DNA of 64,000 bases from Cyathus striatus (Eukaryota; Basidiomycota; Agaricomycetes; Agaricales; Nidulariaceae). A program made the translations under genes and the position numbers. This document shows, in pieces, positions 1 to 12,030 of the stretch (within the stretch, counting starts at the first letter, position 1; each line of letters starts with the position of its first letter). The notes under the pieces were generated by a model. That model saw only the letters and a list, made by a program, of their open reading frames with translations, searched no databases and was not told the DNA's origin. The stretch covers positions 4,898,001 to 4,962,000 of the forward strand of contig JAOVFP010000002.1 in assembly GCA_025738555.1 (NCBI GenBank). Reading direction: 5' to 3'.

Positions 1-2749
1 CAGGCTTGAGAATGCTATCGAATATATTTGCTTCATCACTCGTATCCTTAAAGTCAATGAAGAAAACCAATCAGTACAAGCAGTAATTAAAGACATAGAG
101 TATAGTAACGTACCGCCTCAGCTGTAGGTGTTCCAGCTCTCATCCCAGATGTCTCAGCAGCGCTTGAGTAGTATAGCCTATACTGAGTACGCAACACCTC
201 CATAGCAGTATCAATCCAGGATTCTTGCCACCCTGCATTCTTGAAGTATTGTAACTTGTACTTAGGATGAAGTACTAGAATATAAAGGTAAGAATACTAT
301 ACAATAGTGAGGAACAAATAGAATGATTACTCATCGCAATTCTGTATGCCTCTGACTCATCTGTCTGTGAATAGTACCTGTTGAGGGTTTTCTTTGCAAG
401 TCCAGAAGCAGTGCAAATCGAGGCAGGGACCCCATGGTCAATTGCAATAGAGGTGAGCTTATCGTTTATGACATCCATTACCGGAATCACATTGGCAATA
501 TTGGGTACCGCACGAGAAAATACAAGAGTAGCATCCTTGAGAATCTACAGTGGATTAAAATTAGCCCAGCTTTGTAATCGACCCGCGGGACAGCCTCACC
601 TTCAGAATCTTACACATCTCTTCGATTATATGCCACTCATCCTCATTCAATTCGTACGTATCTCACAGGCCATTCTCAACATCACCTGTAAACCGCATAT
701 ATGCATGTTTATGTTCGAGCAAGAAAAGAAGTAAGTCATAGGTTGAGTTCCATTGTGTTCTTACATCACGAGGTATGAGCTTAACAGGTTGTCCCAACCC
801 CTCGAGGCACTCCCTCCATGCAGGCAGTAACTTGGTTGTAGAGTACACAACAGTGTACACCAGCTTCCGAACCTATGTCTATGGTGAGCAAGAATTGTTA
901 TCGAAGTAGCAAATACTGATCTACCTTTGCAAGTATGAGCTTCACAGGATGAAGCTTCCCCTCCATCCACCTACGCTCAGCTTGTGATAGTGCAGAAACT
1001 TCATCAATCCAACTGTCAAGATTATCATCATCCCCTTCTGCAAACAACGTGGACTCTTCTTCAAGTACAATACTCGGATCTGAAGTGTCGATGTCTTCCT
1101 CACAGCAAAGCTCATAGAACTGGGTGTCTTCGATGGTACTCACCTGCACAAGTTCCTTGAGCTGAGACTTTGAAACTCGAGGTGTGTCAAATTGTCTAAT
1201 GAACGTTTGTGCAATAAGATTGTTAACGTGCAAAAAGCACTGTATATGGTTGACCTTCGTGAATGAGCCCGGCATGTCATGAAGTTTTGAGATCATGGTA
1301 TCGTTGTTGGCAGCATTATCGCAAGTCGTACCTAGGATCTAATGGTATGCTGTTACAATGATTCTATTTGATCTAAAAGAATACTAACTCTGTAAGACAG
1401 CCCGAAATCCTTTAACATCTCTGCAAATGCTGCCGCTAAATTTTCACCAGTATGTGACCTTGGGACCTCGACGATATCAAGAGTTAAAGTTATCATCTTC
1501 CCATCATATTCGAAGGTGATCGTGAATGCAACAAGAGCACAATGGTTTGGGGATGTCCAGCCATCCATACCGACATGCAGCTTGCTGTCGAGTTTCTAGT
1601 ATGTTATGCATTATTATATTATCTTTCTTTAACATGATTACTTACTTGTAGTATTGATGCAATGCACTCTCAAGTACGCTTAAATACCTGTCGTACGTCT
1701 CGACCAATGGTGCTGGGGGATGGTATATAGCACTCGGGTCGGCCAGTCTTCATCATGCATCGATATCCACAATCATCGACAATACTGAAAGGTCTAAGAC
1801 TCTCAGAGACCCAGCGCACCATCTCAGCCCTGTTGGTGAATCAGCGAAGGTGGCTATAGGTGGAGGAAGTACATACCGTGCCTCTGTACGTGTGTGTTGG
1901 CGATGAGAGTATGTCACTTTCCCTACCCCCCTTTTATGGAATGCAGCTGCTATTGAACTGTCTTTAGATTCAGCCAGAGCCTCACGGGCTTCCTTCACCG
2001 ATTTTGTTGCCATCACAAGTTGTAACGTATCCTTACCCCAACACCGGTTGGTGTGCTTATGCATATTCCCTGTTGAAGATGCATCCTTTGTGTCGAGATA
2101 TCGGCAGCTCTTCGACATACAGGACTTGGAATAGCAGTGGAACTCATGGTATCGACAATTGTCATTATCATGTCCAATCTTCGGAATAGGGTGATAGAAG
2201 GCGTAAATAGGTGAGGTCCAGTCAGACATTAGACGCTCTATTGAATGTTAATTATCTTTCATTTCAGGGAGTTGTAACATACTTCTTTCATCCTCTGGTG
2301 ACTCAATGACCTCCTCTTCCTCGCTATCATCAGACAGCTCTATAGTCATCTTATTGTGCACAATAGGTGCTGTCTGTGTCTCGGGTACTGGTACTGGTTG
2401 AATAATAGTAGGTACCATTGCCTGCTGAATAATAGATCGTAAGTTATGTCTACTTCTATATAAACAAATGACTACTGACCTCATTAGCAGCCTGTACTGA
2501 GGGACCCTTCACTGTGTGTTGATGCCGTCCAGAAGGGGTAAATCCCTTAGGCTTCTTCTTCGGTGGCTCATCCTGTTGAGTGGGTCAGTGCTCGTTTAAG
2601 TATAATTGGTAAATTATCATGTATGAGCTCACATTATCGCCGCTGGGTTTCTTGCCTTGCTTTTTTGGAGCTAAAGATGCTATTGCCTCTGCTGCTCCTT
2701 CCTTTGGTACTGGAGCACATTCTGAGCATCTTGCCATACTGTCTGCCAT
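1..2749 (-). pseudogene. hAT-family transposase, cut by the left window edge, two in-frame TGA stops
   Basis: This is a DNA transposase of the hAT superfamily, a cut-and-paste enzyme with an RNase H-like fold. The start is the ATG at 2749. Spliced exons give a Lys-rich and acidic N-terminus, a BED-like C/H cluster (about 2100-2190), then DGWTSPNHCALVAFT (about 1560-1520), TCDNAANNDTM, HIQCFLHVNNLIAQ and RDVRTQWNSTYDLL. Near the left edge VLHPKYKLQYFKNAGW is followed by a last visible exon that runs off the window, so the C-terminal dimerisation region is missing. Introns of about 45-60 nt with GT-AG ends join these blocks. The frame is broken by TGA at 1670-1672 (inside KRT*ECIA) and at 663-665 (inside GL*DTYEL); relatives, as I know the family, carry Arg there, so CGA to TGA decay is likely. 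No partner gene is evident. Family assignment is firm, and the copy is very probably inactive. Confidence 0.85.
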
Positions 2750-2940
2750 AGTGATGATATGTTAGCCTGACTATCACGTTTGTTGTTGATGTGGGTAGCG
2801 TAAAAAATTAGTCATCATCGATCGGGGGCTTGAGACTATACAGGACCTCCAGGTGAATTAGTAATAGTATGAGGCATATGTTGAGATCTGGTCATCGTAA
2901 TTCTTGGCTCGTAATAAAATGATTCGTAATTATTTCAGAG

Positions 2941-3034
2941 CGGGTATGTACACAGGTAGCGGGTGTGATGAACCATACCCATACCCGTACCCACAAGTAC
3001 CTGTACCCGTGACCCACACGGGTATGTGGTACCC
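2941..3034. repeat. ACCC-rich short repeat patch in the gap between two transposons
   Basis: The gap from 2750 to about 3146 has no gene I can support. Within it this stretch repeats ACCCATACCC/ACCCGTACCC-like units and their complements (CGGGTA at both ends), so it can fold on itself. It may be an end region of the flanking transposon, but no matching partner was found elsewhere in the window. Confidence 0.4.
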
Positions 3035-3146
3035 TTGCTCTTGCCTAATCTTCATCTAAAAAGGAGAAAGGAAAAGGAGGGGGAAAACCTAAGTATGTAG
3101 TAATTTAATTTGTTCTTTATGTGATCTAACTAACATTAAAATGTAG

Positions 3147-4887
3147 AAAAACTTCAGTTACACGACTTCAAGAAGATATTGCTAATGAAGTACAAGGAAA
3201 GCCAAAGCATTTAACCCTGTAAGTAAATGTTATATTTACCTTGAATACTTTAACTAATTTAGTAGAGCAGAACAAATTCTGGAGAATGATAACACATCTG
3301 TTGCTCCTTCTCCTCCTCCTCCTCCTCAACATCAAGTGTCCTCACCTGCTAAGACCACATCCACAAGTGCCACTGCTGAAAAAGTAGGTGACTCATTGAA
3401 TGAGGAGGAAATTCTTGTACCACTGAGCTCACAGTTGGGGAGTTTGAATATTGATAAATTTAAGACTATATCTGAGTCATCTTCTGACACTGAATCTTCT
3501 AACACTTCTGAATCAAATAAGCAGCTCAATGAGCTTAATACATTTGCTACTGTGGATGAGTCAGAAGAAATAGATGAATCAGAAGAAATGGGTGAATCAG
3601 AAGAGATAGGTGAATCAGAAGAAATGGGTGAATCAGAAGAAATGAATGAGTTCAAGGAAATAGATGAGTTACAAAATAGGAGTGAGTCTGAGGAAATAAG
3701 CGAGTCAGAGGAGATGGATATTGATTATACACCTAAGAAAGCTTCTGATTTTAAATGTGGTTGATCAGAGCTCTCCAGCTCAGATTCTGATAGTCAAAGC
3801 ACCTCAATAAGTAAGATATCATGTCACTCAGAATCCCATAGCTCAGTCAGAAGCTACTCGAATAGTGATCCTCAAGGTGCCTCATGTGCAGTTGGAGGAT
3901 TTTCACACCAGCATGCCATTGGTAATTTCTTTAACTTTGGAGATGAAGAAGAAGGTATATTTGTATTATTTATTAATTCATTAGTTTTACTTATTCATTT
4001 ATATAGATGTATCAATGGATGTATCAATGATTCTTCCAGAGAACACAAATGGCGAAATTCATTTATTCCTGACATGTGATCATACCAAAGCAGACTATGT
4101 AATTGACAATCAGACTCCAGGGTCTGATCTTGCTAGTGTTCTTGAGATCATTGCTGAATATTGGGAGTTTGTGTCTGACAAAAATTCACCTATTTCAGTT
4201 CGTAAAGATGGAAGATGGATGCTAAAAGGAAGATTCTCAAAAGCATTACAGCAATCTGAGACACTTGATTGGAAACAAGAGAACAATAAGTATATTGTTG
4301 AGATTTTAGCAGATGGTGCTGTAGATCAGCAAATTCCAGGACCATCTTCCATAGTTAATAAGTCATCATCATCTAAGTCTAAATTTGAATCAGAAATGAG
4401 CAATAGTGACATAATTCAATTGCTTATAAATCACTTTGAGATCCCTAAACATCTTCAGAATGTGGATAAGAAGAAGGACAGCATCAAAATGACATACTTG
4501 AAATACTGTAAGATCAATGAGATTCTCAGTAAAGAAATGGAGTTGGCTTCTCTAGAAGAGATAGCCCACTGTCATATTGATAGAAAGCTGATAATTGCTG
4601 TATTCATGGCTTCATCTACATATTATCAGTACCCATTTAAGATCTTTCCAATGTTGAGTTATGATCCAGCAATGGAAAGTTGGTTTGAAGAAGATGAGCC
4701 TGATAAAGATCATACAAAGGCTGTATGGGAAGGTTTAAAGCCTAACTTTAGTAATTTACAAAAATTACTTGAAGGCAAGAAAGCTGCTATGGATTATAGA
4801 GCAAAACAGAAAGAGAGAGAGGAAAGTGAGAGAGAGAAAGAGAAAAGCAAGAAGTCACACCAAAAGGGAAAGGCTAAGAAATTGTAA
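3147..4887 (+). pseudogene. Accessory gene of the KDZ-type transposon, unknown function, one in-frame TGA
   Basis: I do not recognise this protein. It can be read as a spliced gene: a short exon starting near 3147 (TRLQEDIANEVQGKPK), an intron, then a Ser/Glu-rich acidic region with tandem ESEE(M/I)GESEE-like units (about 3540-3730). A TGA at 3762-3764 breaks the frame, after which the same frame continues to an intron (about 3954-4006) and a 290-residue 3' exon ending at 4887. The 3' part has an ordered-looking middle (LFLTCDHTKADYVID, then a Trp-containing helix-rich stretch) and a Lys/Glu-rich charged tail. It sits just upstream of, and parallel to, the KDZ transposase with only tandem repeats between, so it was probably part of the same element. 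The first exon is uncertain. It could instead be an unrelated captured gene. Confidence 0.5.
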
Positions 4888-4929
4888 GATGTTTATTTGT
4901 TTTAACTTTGGTTCTATTTTTTTTCATCA

Positions 4930-5260
4930 TATGCTCTAACTGTCAATTTTGGTTGAAATACTTCAACAGTATTTCTAAAATGAATTACAATCATCTACTT
5001 TCAACAGTAGATTTATGCTGTTTATTTTTGGTTGAAAATATTTCAACAATATTTCTCAGCTTTGTACAATCTATCTACTTTCAACAGTAGATCTGTATTT
5101 TATTATTTCAGTTGGTTGGATATTTTCAACAACATTTGCCAACTTTTGTACAATATTCTACTTTCAACAGTAGCTTCTTCTCTAATTCTTTTATACTGAA
5201 ATATTTCAACAATATATTTTCAACTTTTCTACAGTTACCTACTTTCAATAGTAGATTTAT
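4930..5260. repeat. Four tandem repeats of about 81 bp, each with a CTACTTTCAACAGTAG hairpin
   Basis: The 16-mer CTACTTTCAACAGTAG occurs at 4995-5010, 5075-5090 and 5158-5173, and as CTACTTTCAATAGTAG at 5239-5254, at steps of 80-83 bp. Each can form a CTACT/AGTAG stem with a 6-nt loop. A second shared piece, a TTTCAACAAT-like motif, lies about 30 bp upstream of each of the last three. The block lies between the accessory gene and the transposase gene, so it could be a promoter, a transposase-binding subterminal array, or simple tandem expansion. Confidence 0.8.
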
Positions 5261-5351
5261 ATATTTTCTGTTGATGTACTTCATGTACTTCTAACATTTT
5301 ATAAATTTCTATTGGTCATGCACTATTAATTCTAAGTCAGATTTACTAATA

Positions 5352-7771
5352 TTGTACTTGTATAGGTTTGGTTTCATTCTGCAAGGTCTATTTCAAATCT
5401 GGCTATTACTTGTGTTCTTGAGCTATGTTCCTCAAGTACAAGCATCATCACTAAATGATCCTTTTCCTGACATCACATTTAGAGTTTTCTCAAAATTTAT
5501 ACAAAAAAATTTTAACTCCTCAATTACTTTGGCAACAGTTTTAACTTTACTTTTTACATTAACAAACAATGTAGACCTTCTCAATCTCCATGCAAGAGCA
5601 AAAAATCCAATTGTTGACAGCGAGTATTCTAAGTTGACTAATGGGTGGATAAAGGCTTTAGCAAGTGCTATTCAGAGCTGTATAGGTGATGATAGTCAAT
5701 TGTTTGAAGATGAAAATGAAAATTCACTGGATGTATCAACAAAGACAACTAAATTTGTCAAGAAACTTGATAAGATGATTGAAGTTTTGTGTTTAAATCC
5801 ATATACACGAAAGACAGAGCATGCACAATTTCTAAAGTCAATTTCTACTACAGAAATTGAGCCTGTATTACTTATTTGCCCTGCACGCATAACTTGTTCA
5901 ACATCCAGAAAATTATGTGCTGGAAGAGCATTGCATCTAAACACTCAAGGACGTGATTGAGTTACAGTTAGATTGATGAAAGGAGTTCAATTATATAAAA
6001 ATGCTCAGTTACTTGCAGGGACATGCTTGAAATGTAAAGCTATATATTATGCTGATCATAAAAGTATACTTCCTAAGAATGAGTATGATCCAGAAGATAA
6101 AGATCAGGAGCAAAATAATGCAAATGATATTATTGAAGAAGTAGATAGTGATGAAAGGGAGGAATCACGAGATCCTCAATTGAGTCCTAAAGATACCATA
6201 TTCTTTAACAGAGCAAAATATTTAAAGATTGGTGCAAATATATGGGCTGACAGAGTGTTTACAACCATGGTTGTCAACTCTATTTATCACTTTCATGCAT
6301 CCACTGCAGCATATACTGAGTTTTGGAACTATACCTTTTCAAATGGTACTGAAAATGAAATACCACCAGTTTCATGCTGACAGGTATGGAAAGCATTTAT
6401 AGAAGAAACCACATGCTACATTTCATTATCAACAAATTGTGATTTGAGAATTCCTGATAGAGTATCAACTGAACAAGTAACTAAAGCTGCATTTGATCAA
6501 TTAGGTCAAAAAGGAATTATTAACAATGCATTGCAACATTCATGTAGTGAATGCACTCATAAATATAAGGCTACAGCTGATATAATTACAGCTGATGATA
6601 ATGCTGCTGTTGTTGGCATTGATGAAAATAGGCATGTACCAGATTTGGAAAGAAATGCAAGAAATCAAGAATTTCAACATATAGAAGATAATGAAATGAG
6701 TGTTGATACTTCTGACTCTACTAATGCTATTGAACCTATGGTTAAAATGATAGTTGTTGATGGCATTGTTATAGGTCCAACTCACTGTGCATTTGAAAAC
6801 TGCTCTGAGCCTTTAAAAAATGCACATACTGGAGTTTTTTGTATAAGACATGAATCACAATGCAAGAATTTATGTCGCATGAAAGACTGTTATAATGAGA
6901 AGGAGGAAAGATCTCAAACTTGTGTAAATCATAGACAAAGATGGTATAATCATGTTATAAGATTTGGAAGGCAGTCAGTTCTTGGAATTCAGAGAATTAT
7001 CAGAAGGACAGAACAAGAAGGGGCTCCTGAATGGATGTCTGAAACAAATAGAGGCAATTTTTGACCTCATGATGAAGTACCTAATGCAACAACTACTCCT
7101 GCTCATGATAATTACTTTGTTGCACCTCGCTTTTATTGTGTTGAAACTATTTGTGCACCCTGTGGAGTTGTTATTGCATGGGCAAAATTTGTAAAAGCAG
7201 AGGGTGAAAGCCAAATAATAGACTTTCTGGAATTTGTGTATCCAACACCTAATGTCAGACCAAGCTATGTTTGTATTGATAAGGCTTGCATGGTATTGAG
7301 ACACTTGATCACATCTTGTGATTGGAATATATGGAAGACAACTACCAGATTTGTGGTTGACTCATTTCATTATATTAATCATAGAGTGGGAGACTACTTA
7401 TGCCGCAAATTCTGCAATCCAAGTCCTCTAAATGGATCAGCACCTAATCTGGTTCTTGTTGAAAGAGATGCTGAAGGAAATCCACACTACAAACGAGCTT
7501 TCAATACACAGGTATGTTTGTCAATATTCAATAATAACATATATATCTGATTGAAACTTAGGCATGTGAACAACTTAATGCATGGTTAGGAGGATTTCAA
7601 AGCATTCTTAATAGAATGACTGTGGACAACTTTAATTGGACAACACATGCAATGCTTTTTATTCATACTCAATGTGTGCTAATGAAACAGAACATCAAAC
7701 AAACACAAAACACAAATACAAATGATAATAATGTTGAAGATGATGGAATTGAATTAGATCGTGTAGAATAA
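5352..7771 (+). pseudogene. KDZ-superfamily transposase (CxC5/CxC6 type), three in-frame TGA stops
   Basis: This is a transposase of the Kyakuja-Dileera-Zisupton group known from basidiomycetes. One reading frame runs from about 5352 to 7511. It shows a CxC5-like cluster (GTCLKCKAIYYADH), a further CSEC pair, and the CxC6-like cluster (GVFCIRHESQCKNLCRMKDC with a downstream SQTCVNH). The core follows: VCIDKACMVLRHL, FVVDSFHYINH and CNPSPLNGSAPNLV. After a GT-AG intron (about 7512-7560) it continues with ACEQLNAWLGGFQSILNRM and ends at TAA 7769-7771. The Asp of IDKAC, the Asp of VDSFHY and the Glu of ACEQL are candidate DDE residues. TGA codons at 5958-5960, 6378-6380 and 7062-7064 interrupt an otherwise unbroken frame. 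The start is unclear because an acceptor-like TATAG precedes 5367. Identity of the family is firm; the copy appears dead by point mutation only. Confidence 0.85.
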
Positions 7772-7842
7772 ATAAAATATTTTTGTAACTTTGGAATTTA
7801 TATATATGTGGTTATTGAAGTAAAGTAAAGTAGCATTTATGG

Positions 7843-8013
7843 GGAGTCCAGGTAGAGTCCAGGTAGAGTCCAGGTAGAGTCCAGGTAGAGTCCAGGTAGA
7901 GTCCAGGTAGAGTCCACCTGGAGTCTACTTGGAGTCCAGGACTCTACCTGGACTCCACCTGGACTCTACCTGGACTCTACCTGAAGTCCCAGACTCTACC
8001 CGGAGTCCACCTG
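7843..8013. repeat. 11-bp minisatellite in head-to-head orientation (AGTCCAGGTAG)n
   Basis: Six copies of AGTCCAGGTAG run from 7845 to 7910. Variant units follow, then an opposed array of the complementary unit (ACTCTACCTGG-like) from about 7941 to 8013. The two arms can pair into a long hairpin. The opposed array overlaps the 3' end of the minus-strand gene beginning at 7925 and is read through by it, so that protein would end in a repeat-encoded tail. Confidence 0.9.
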
Positions 8014-8769
8014 ATCTCGTGGAGGAGTGAAATATACAGCAATCAAGGGGAAGTTCCTCAACAAGTTCTGAGTTATATGAAATTGCTTTTACTTCCCCAA
8101 TACAGACAAAGAGCTGCTTGTTGCACCAAAGGACAGTGGCAATCTGTGTGTCTACTTCTAGGAGATCTTCTGCTAGAAATGTTTGTGAAGATGTATTATC
8201 ACCTTGATATAGATTGCTTGGTGCATAGCACTGCCCATCTGCCACACACTTTAGCTGGTCATGAGAGCCTGGCTTCTTAAATAACTTGAAAGATTTATTT
8301 AGATACTTGGCTTTTGAAACACAACCACCATTGATTTCAATGTATGGTGCAAATGAGCTTTGAGGTTCTTCAATACTGGCTAAATCCTCTGCTTCACACC
8401 CTACAGCCTCACAGACACTGGAAGGCAGCCCCTCTTCATATGTATTGTCATCATCAGTGTTAAGTAGCGATGTACTAATCAGTGAATGACCAAGGGGCGA
8501 GAACATATTGTGGGAACTGTCAGAAAGGCTTGTCAAAATACTTGACACTTGGAGGAAGGTTTTTTCGACACTTTGCCATCCTAGTTTTCAGCAGGTCTGT
8601 AGTACAACATTATCAACATGAAGATCTCCTCACCAGGAGGCTGGATTTACATGGTCAACAGAGTCATGAATTACAAAGCTGTCCTTTGATAAAGTAGGTA
8701 ACTTTAGATGTTGAGGAGCATGATCCCAATCAGGATGCATCAGCAAGCACTGGTTTTTGCATATAGCAT

Positions 8770-9110
8770 ACTATAGTATGTATATGAATCCTTGTAACAT
8801 GTATAACTTTTCAAATTAGCCAAAGTCACTGTATAGTAGTTTGTAGCACTCTGTAATGTAATTACTGTGCTGTATAGCTCTCTACAATTTATGAGAAATC
8901 TGTAGCAATATATAATGTAATTAGTATGCTATAAATTACTATACAGTTTCCAAGTGCTATGCAATAATTTATAATGTAAGTAGTACACTATGTAATTTTA
9001 TACAGTTCAACACCAAGTGCTCTGTAATGATCTGTGATCTATCTAGTATGATATGTAGTATTATACAGCACTACTAAATTTAATTGTTGAAACTTGTATG
9101 TAGTTGGTAA
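8770..9110. repeat. Left subterminal degenerate tandem repeats of the TIR element
   Basis: Four or five diverged units of about 75 bp carry the motifs TGTAGCACTCTGTAATG, ATAATGTAA and TATACAG. Related motifs recur near the right end of the same element. Transposons of several superfamilies use such arrays as transposase-binding sites. Confidence 0.6.
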
Positions 9111-11084
9111 TACCCACAAATCTGCTACATATTACTTAAGTTCAACTCTCCGCTGTGGAGGGAGTAGTTGGTACTACAACCCAGTACTATACTTATAATT
9201 TGATTTACTTCATTTCATTTGTCATTTACATTTGGTTATCTATTTCTACTTACTCTAACTTTCTATCTACATATTTCTATCTTCCTACTTTGGTTCTACA
9301 ACGTGCTGTGCAAACAGTGCACTCGGATTTCTGTGTTTTCGTTCTGTGTGTGGACTTAGAGACGTGGCGCGGCCTCACCAAATATTGGGAAGCTGATGCC
9401 AAACAACACGTGACACGTGTAATGCGCTGTCACGTCTTGCCTACACTACAACACACCCCACTTACTGCTTTTCATATTACTCTCTGCTTTTTCTTTTCTC
9501 ATATTCTCTAGGCTCTCTGGCTGTGCATCCTCAAGGCATATCAAGACGACATTCGGACTCACTGGGCATTATGTGCCCCTCGGACGGCTCAAGACACTAG
9601 GGTTTAGGGTTTTACCCCAATCAAGACCCCTCTTTTATCTTCAACCTTCTCTTTTTGCCCTCAAGACCGACGCTTCACATACCGATATGTGGTGAGCGGG
9701 TGTTTACCCTCATCGTGTAACTCATCGATTGGTGGAAGGAACAGGGAGCTGGGTCAAGTCTTGGGGATAATTATATTCTGTTCGTCTTTATTTCAATTTT
9801 ACTCTCAATCATTCTTTTTTTTCTTTGTTTTCTTTCTTTATCCGTTATCATCACCCTCGATTACTGTACGATACCTGTCTGGGTCTTTTTCTCTCCCTTC
9901 CACTTTCGATGTTCCGACTTTCGGTGTCCAATGACAGAGCACCCTGCCACTCTGCGAGGTATGCTTTGGGCCCTTGGCTTTCAGCGTAGAGACCAGTGGT
10001 CAGTGGATGATCTTCTGTGCTTTTCCGCACTAGGTCCCTCTATGCCTGTCAAATATCTGTGCTATCTACGCACTTGTGTGTTACTTGCTCCATCGGTGTC
10101 ATGCTATCTTTTGGCTTTTGACACCTGTCCTCTGTGGGTCGATTGGCTCTGCCATGCTGTGGACGTTTGGAACCGCGACTGCCTGTTGCTAGGCGCGCAT
10201 CGGTGATATGAGTAATTGTTGGACTCTGAAGGAGTTGTGACCTGTATATGTGTTGCTTGGAACTCATACTGGTACTTCCTTTCGACCTTCTCCCCGCGCT
10301 ATGAAGGAGCACAGTGTAAGGTTGGGTCTACACCCTCAAGGTGATGTGAGGCGTGCTGTTTGTTTAGAGGTGGGCACTTTGGATGTTGGGAGGTGAGGTG
10401 GGAAGTGGGAGCGTCGATTCGGTTTGGCTGGTGGATACGGCTGGATGGTTACGCTCTGTGTTATCCGGGTGGGATTCAGGCTGGTTGGAGGATACAAAGC
10501 CAGGTCCCGTTGGAGTTTTACTGGTTTTCGGCCCTCCTGCTCTCATTCAACCTTCGTGCGTCATGCATGCGGTTGGATGAGGTTGGGTTGGGGGGTATGC
10601 AGGGCTTTATACGCTACCACTGGTTCCTGTTGGAGTCGTACTGGGTTTCAACTGCTTGTCTGACCATGCATTTCGTGTTGACAACGAGTGCTTGAGCACT
10701 CGGGGCACATTGTTCACTACCACACTCTTTCTCTGCACTAATGTCTATTCTAGGTATCATCATCTGCACCACCAGCCTTCTCTCCCTTGGCCTCCACAAA
10801 CTCAGACAACCAAAGGTCATCGCCAAAGTCCTGGGCAGCATCATCCTCGGTTAGTCACTTCCTTCCCCTTCTCCATGGCATCCATTAGGATCTTGTTCGC
10901 AAAGGGTTGGACAGGATGCACAATTTGGGGTACCATTCTCATTGAATATTATTATTTACCCTGTATCTATTAAAATTACTTAATATATATATTTATTTAT
11001 TTATATAACTGAAGGAGTGATGCTATTGGCTGAGGTATTAGAATCCCAAGGAAATCCTACAGGACCTGCTGTAATCCTGGATAT

Positions 11085-11277
11085 TCTAAAGCTTCCATAG
11101 CATACTGCCAAGCCTTCACAGTGTTGTATAGCACTCTATAGCATGCTACCATGTCTCTGTAGTGCTTGATAGCATGTAGTGATAACTCTGTAGTACTACA
11201 TAAATGAACACCTTTGTTATGGTGCTATGGCATTATACAATGCTCTGTAGCACTACTGTAGCGCTGTATAGTATAAT
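11085..11277. repeat. Right subterminal degenerate repeats of the TIR element
   Basis: Repeated TGTATAGCACTCTATAGCA, CTCTGTAGTGCTTGATAG and GCTCTGTAGCACTACTG motifs mirror those near the left end. Their position just inside the right inverted repeat fits a subterminal binding array. Confidence 0.6.
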
Positions 11278-12030
11278 CAGTACTTGCTGATGTGGGTTGC
11301 AAGAATTGATGATACTTCCATGGTGCCTGTCAGCCACAGACCAAGCTGGTATATATCTGCATTTGAATCATTCTCAATCATTGTTTGAAGAATGCTGAAC
11401 AATACCTCCAATCTATCAGTTCCAAGGAGGATTATCCAAAACTTGCTACCAGGTGCATCAACTTTGGCCTTGGCTACACAGAAGTATGCATTTTTAATCA
11501 TTATCATGATATTGACATAGAGTTGTGATGGCATAACCTTCAGAGCCAACTCTGTTTCTCCAATGAGTACCATGAGAAGATGAGCTGCAGCACTAAGATG
11601 CACCAATTGCTCTGCAAGAGAGAGATCAATACATATATAGGGCATCATAATATGGTGGAATAGTGTGCCTAGAGTTCATAGAACACCTCGTGCATCATGA
11701 AAGCTTGGAGCCACATCTGAATCAGCAGAAAGAGCTGGTAGCATCCAGATTGCATGAAGAAGATCAAAGACAAGCTTCACATCCTGCTTATCTGCTGGGT
11801 TCATCAGATAATTAATACACTCTGATGTTAGTCCATGCTGTCAAAGGTGGATTCGGATGATTGTTGAAGTAATATGAACACCTTGTATATAGAGACCTTT
11901 TGCACAGAGCAACAAATTTCAGATGCACTTAAAGACATGCTTGTAATCCTTGTCTGATGTAATGTCATTGTCACCAACCTGGAGATCAAGCAAAGAGAGA
12001 TGTGCCAATAGTGAATAGATATTAGATGTC

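Larger units (their letters stand above)
8738..11292. mobile_element. Non-autonomous TIR element of 2,555 bp with subterminal repeats, inserted in the multicopy-family gene
   Basis: The ends are inverted repeats: CATCAGCAAGCACTG at 8738-8752 and CAGTACTTGCTGATG at 11278-11292, 14 of 15 matching. The flanks share TG (8736-8737 and 11293-11294), consistent with a 2-bp target duplication. Joining the flanks on the minus strand gives a readable ILATHPDWD, the conserved sequence expected in the host gene, so both boundaries are supported by coding sense. No transposase gene was found inside. The centre (about 9130-11080) is non-coding, moderately GC-rich and holds perfect palindromes at 9406-9420 (ACACGTGACACGTGT) and 10685-10702. 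A 2-bp duplication with subterminal repeats suggests a CACTA/Mirage-like group, but this is a guess. Confidence 0.75.

Noticed and set aside
4930..5260. CRISPR-like array
   Set aside because: Four imperfect 16-bp hairpins with related, AT-rich spacers inside a fungal transposon; no cas genes and a eukaryotic context.
9599..9615. Telomere-like AGGGTTTAGGGTTTT
   Set aside because: Only about two units, inside a transposon; no array and not at a chromosome end.
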